From contig ML664175.1 in NCBI GenBank assembly GCA_007570785.1, positions 5,737,294 through 5,801,293 on the forward strand: a stretch of 64,000 nt of DNA. The letters are read 5' to 3'. Below the pieces are notes generated by a model that made no database searches, had not been told where the DNA came from, and was given only the letters and a program-made list of their open reading frames with translations. This DNA comes from Antilocapra americana (lineage: Eukaryota > Chordata > Mammalia > Artiodactyla > Antilocapridae). The position numbers and the translations under genes are program-made. The first letter of the stretch is position 1; the number at the start of each line of letters is the position of its first letter. Shown piece after piece: positions 63,841-64,000 of this stretch.

Positions 63841-64000
63841 AGGTTATACAGCTCTTGTTTCCACAGGGGGTAAAAATGGAGATCAAGCTGGCATGTTTTG
63901 ATCATTTTACATATATGACCTCACCCTTGTAACATGCCTGTGAAGTGAATAGAACGACTAGAAAACTGAAGATGCAAAAGGGTTATATGGATTGTTCAGG

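Larger units (their letters stand above)
60620..64000. other. MYO5C intron, right end of window
   Basis: A BovB, a Bov-tA/L1 nest and the 33-nt near-duplicate. I looked for the next upstream coiled-coil exon on the minus strand and did not find one. Confidence 0.6.

Overview
This is a mammalian nuclear window from a ruminant (cattle, sheep or a close relative). The evidence is the density of ruminant-specific retroposons: BovB LINEs, tRNA-derived Bov-tA SINEs and CHR-type SINEs, on top of older MIR, L2, L1 and LTR remnants. Coding sequence is a small fraction and is split into short exons with GT/AG borders. All real protein-coding exons lie on the minus strand, so both genes read from high to low coordinates. 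Two genes are recognised, in the tandem order GNB5 (left) and MYO5C (right), which matches the arrangement on human 15q21 as I remember it. 

GNB5 (G-protein beta-5) occupies the left part and continues past base 1. Three coding exons are visible: the N-terminal exon of the long (retinal-type) isoform at 14848-14970, the first coding exon of the short isoform at 11563-11674 inside a CpG island, and the next exon at 2251-2387, which enters the first WD40 blade. The long-isoform exon splices directly onto the ATG of the short isoform, so one gene has two N-termini from two promoters. A possible non-coding leader exon for the long form ends at 22799. 

MYO5C (unconventional myosin Vc) runs from 60619 down to its stop codon at 24745. 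Sixteen consecutive exons were read out; their phases join without a break and give the last 672 residues: the distal coiled coil of the tail (about 60.6-50.7 kb) followed by the globular cargo-binding (dilute, DIL) domain (about 47.3-24.7 kb). The motor head and IQ neck lie beyond the right edge. 

The longest MYO5C intron in the window (26881-38990) holds the most striking structure. An old L1 was split by a BovB LINE, which was in turn split by a processed copy of TFAM mRNA (28476 to about 30048, plus strand, antisense to MYO5C). The TFAM copy has a 5' leader, poly(A) signal, poly(A) tail, a 9-bp target-site duplication and an L1-type TT/AAAA insertion site. It is broken by a frameshift and a premature stop. 

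The rest is intronic or intergenic repeat sequence. It includes a BovB with a 344-codon reverse-transcriptase reading frame (61.3-62.7 kb), other nested insertions, and a 22-bp exact direct repeat on either side of the GNB5 CpG island. I see no CRISPR array, bacterial-type operon or functional RNA gene. I found no candidate for a wholly new biological system; the notable items are gene-architecture and retroposition events.
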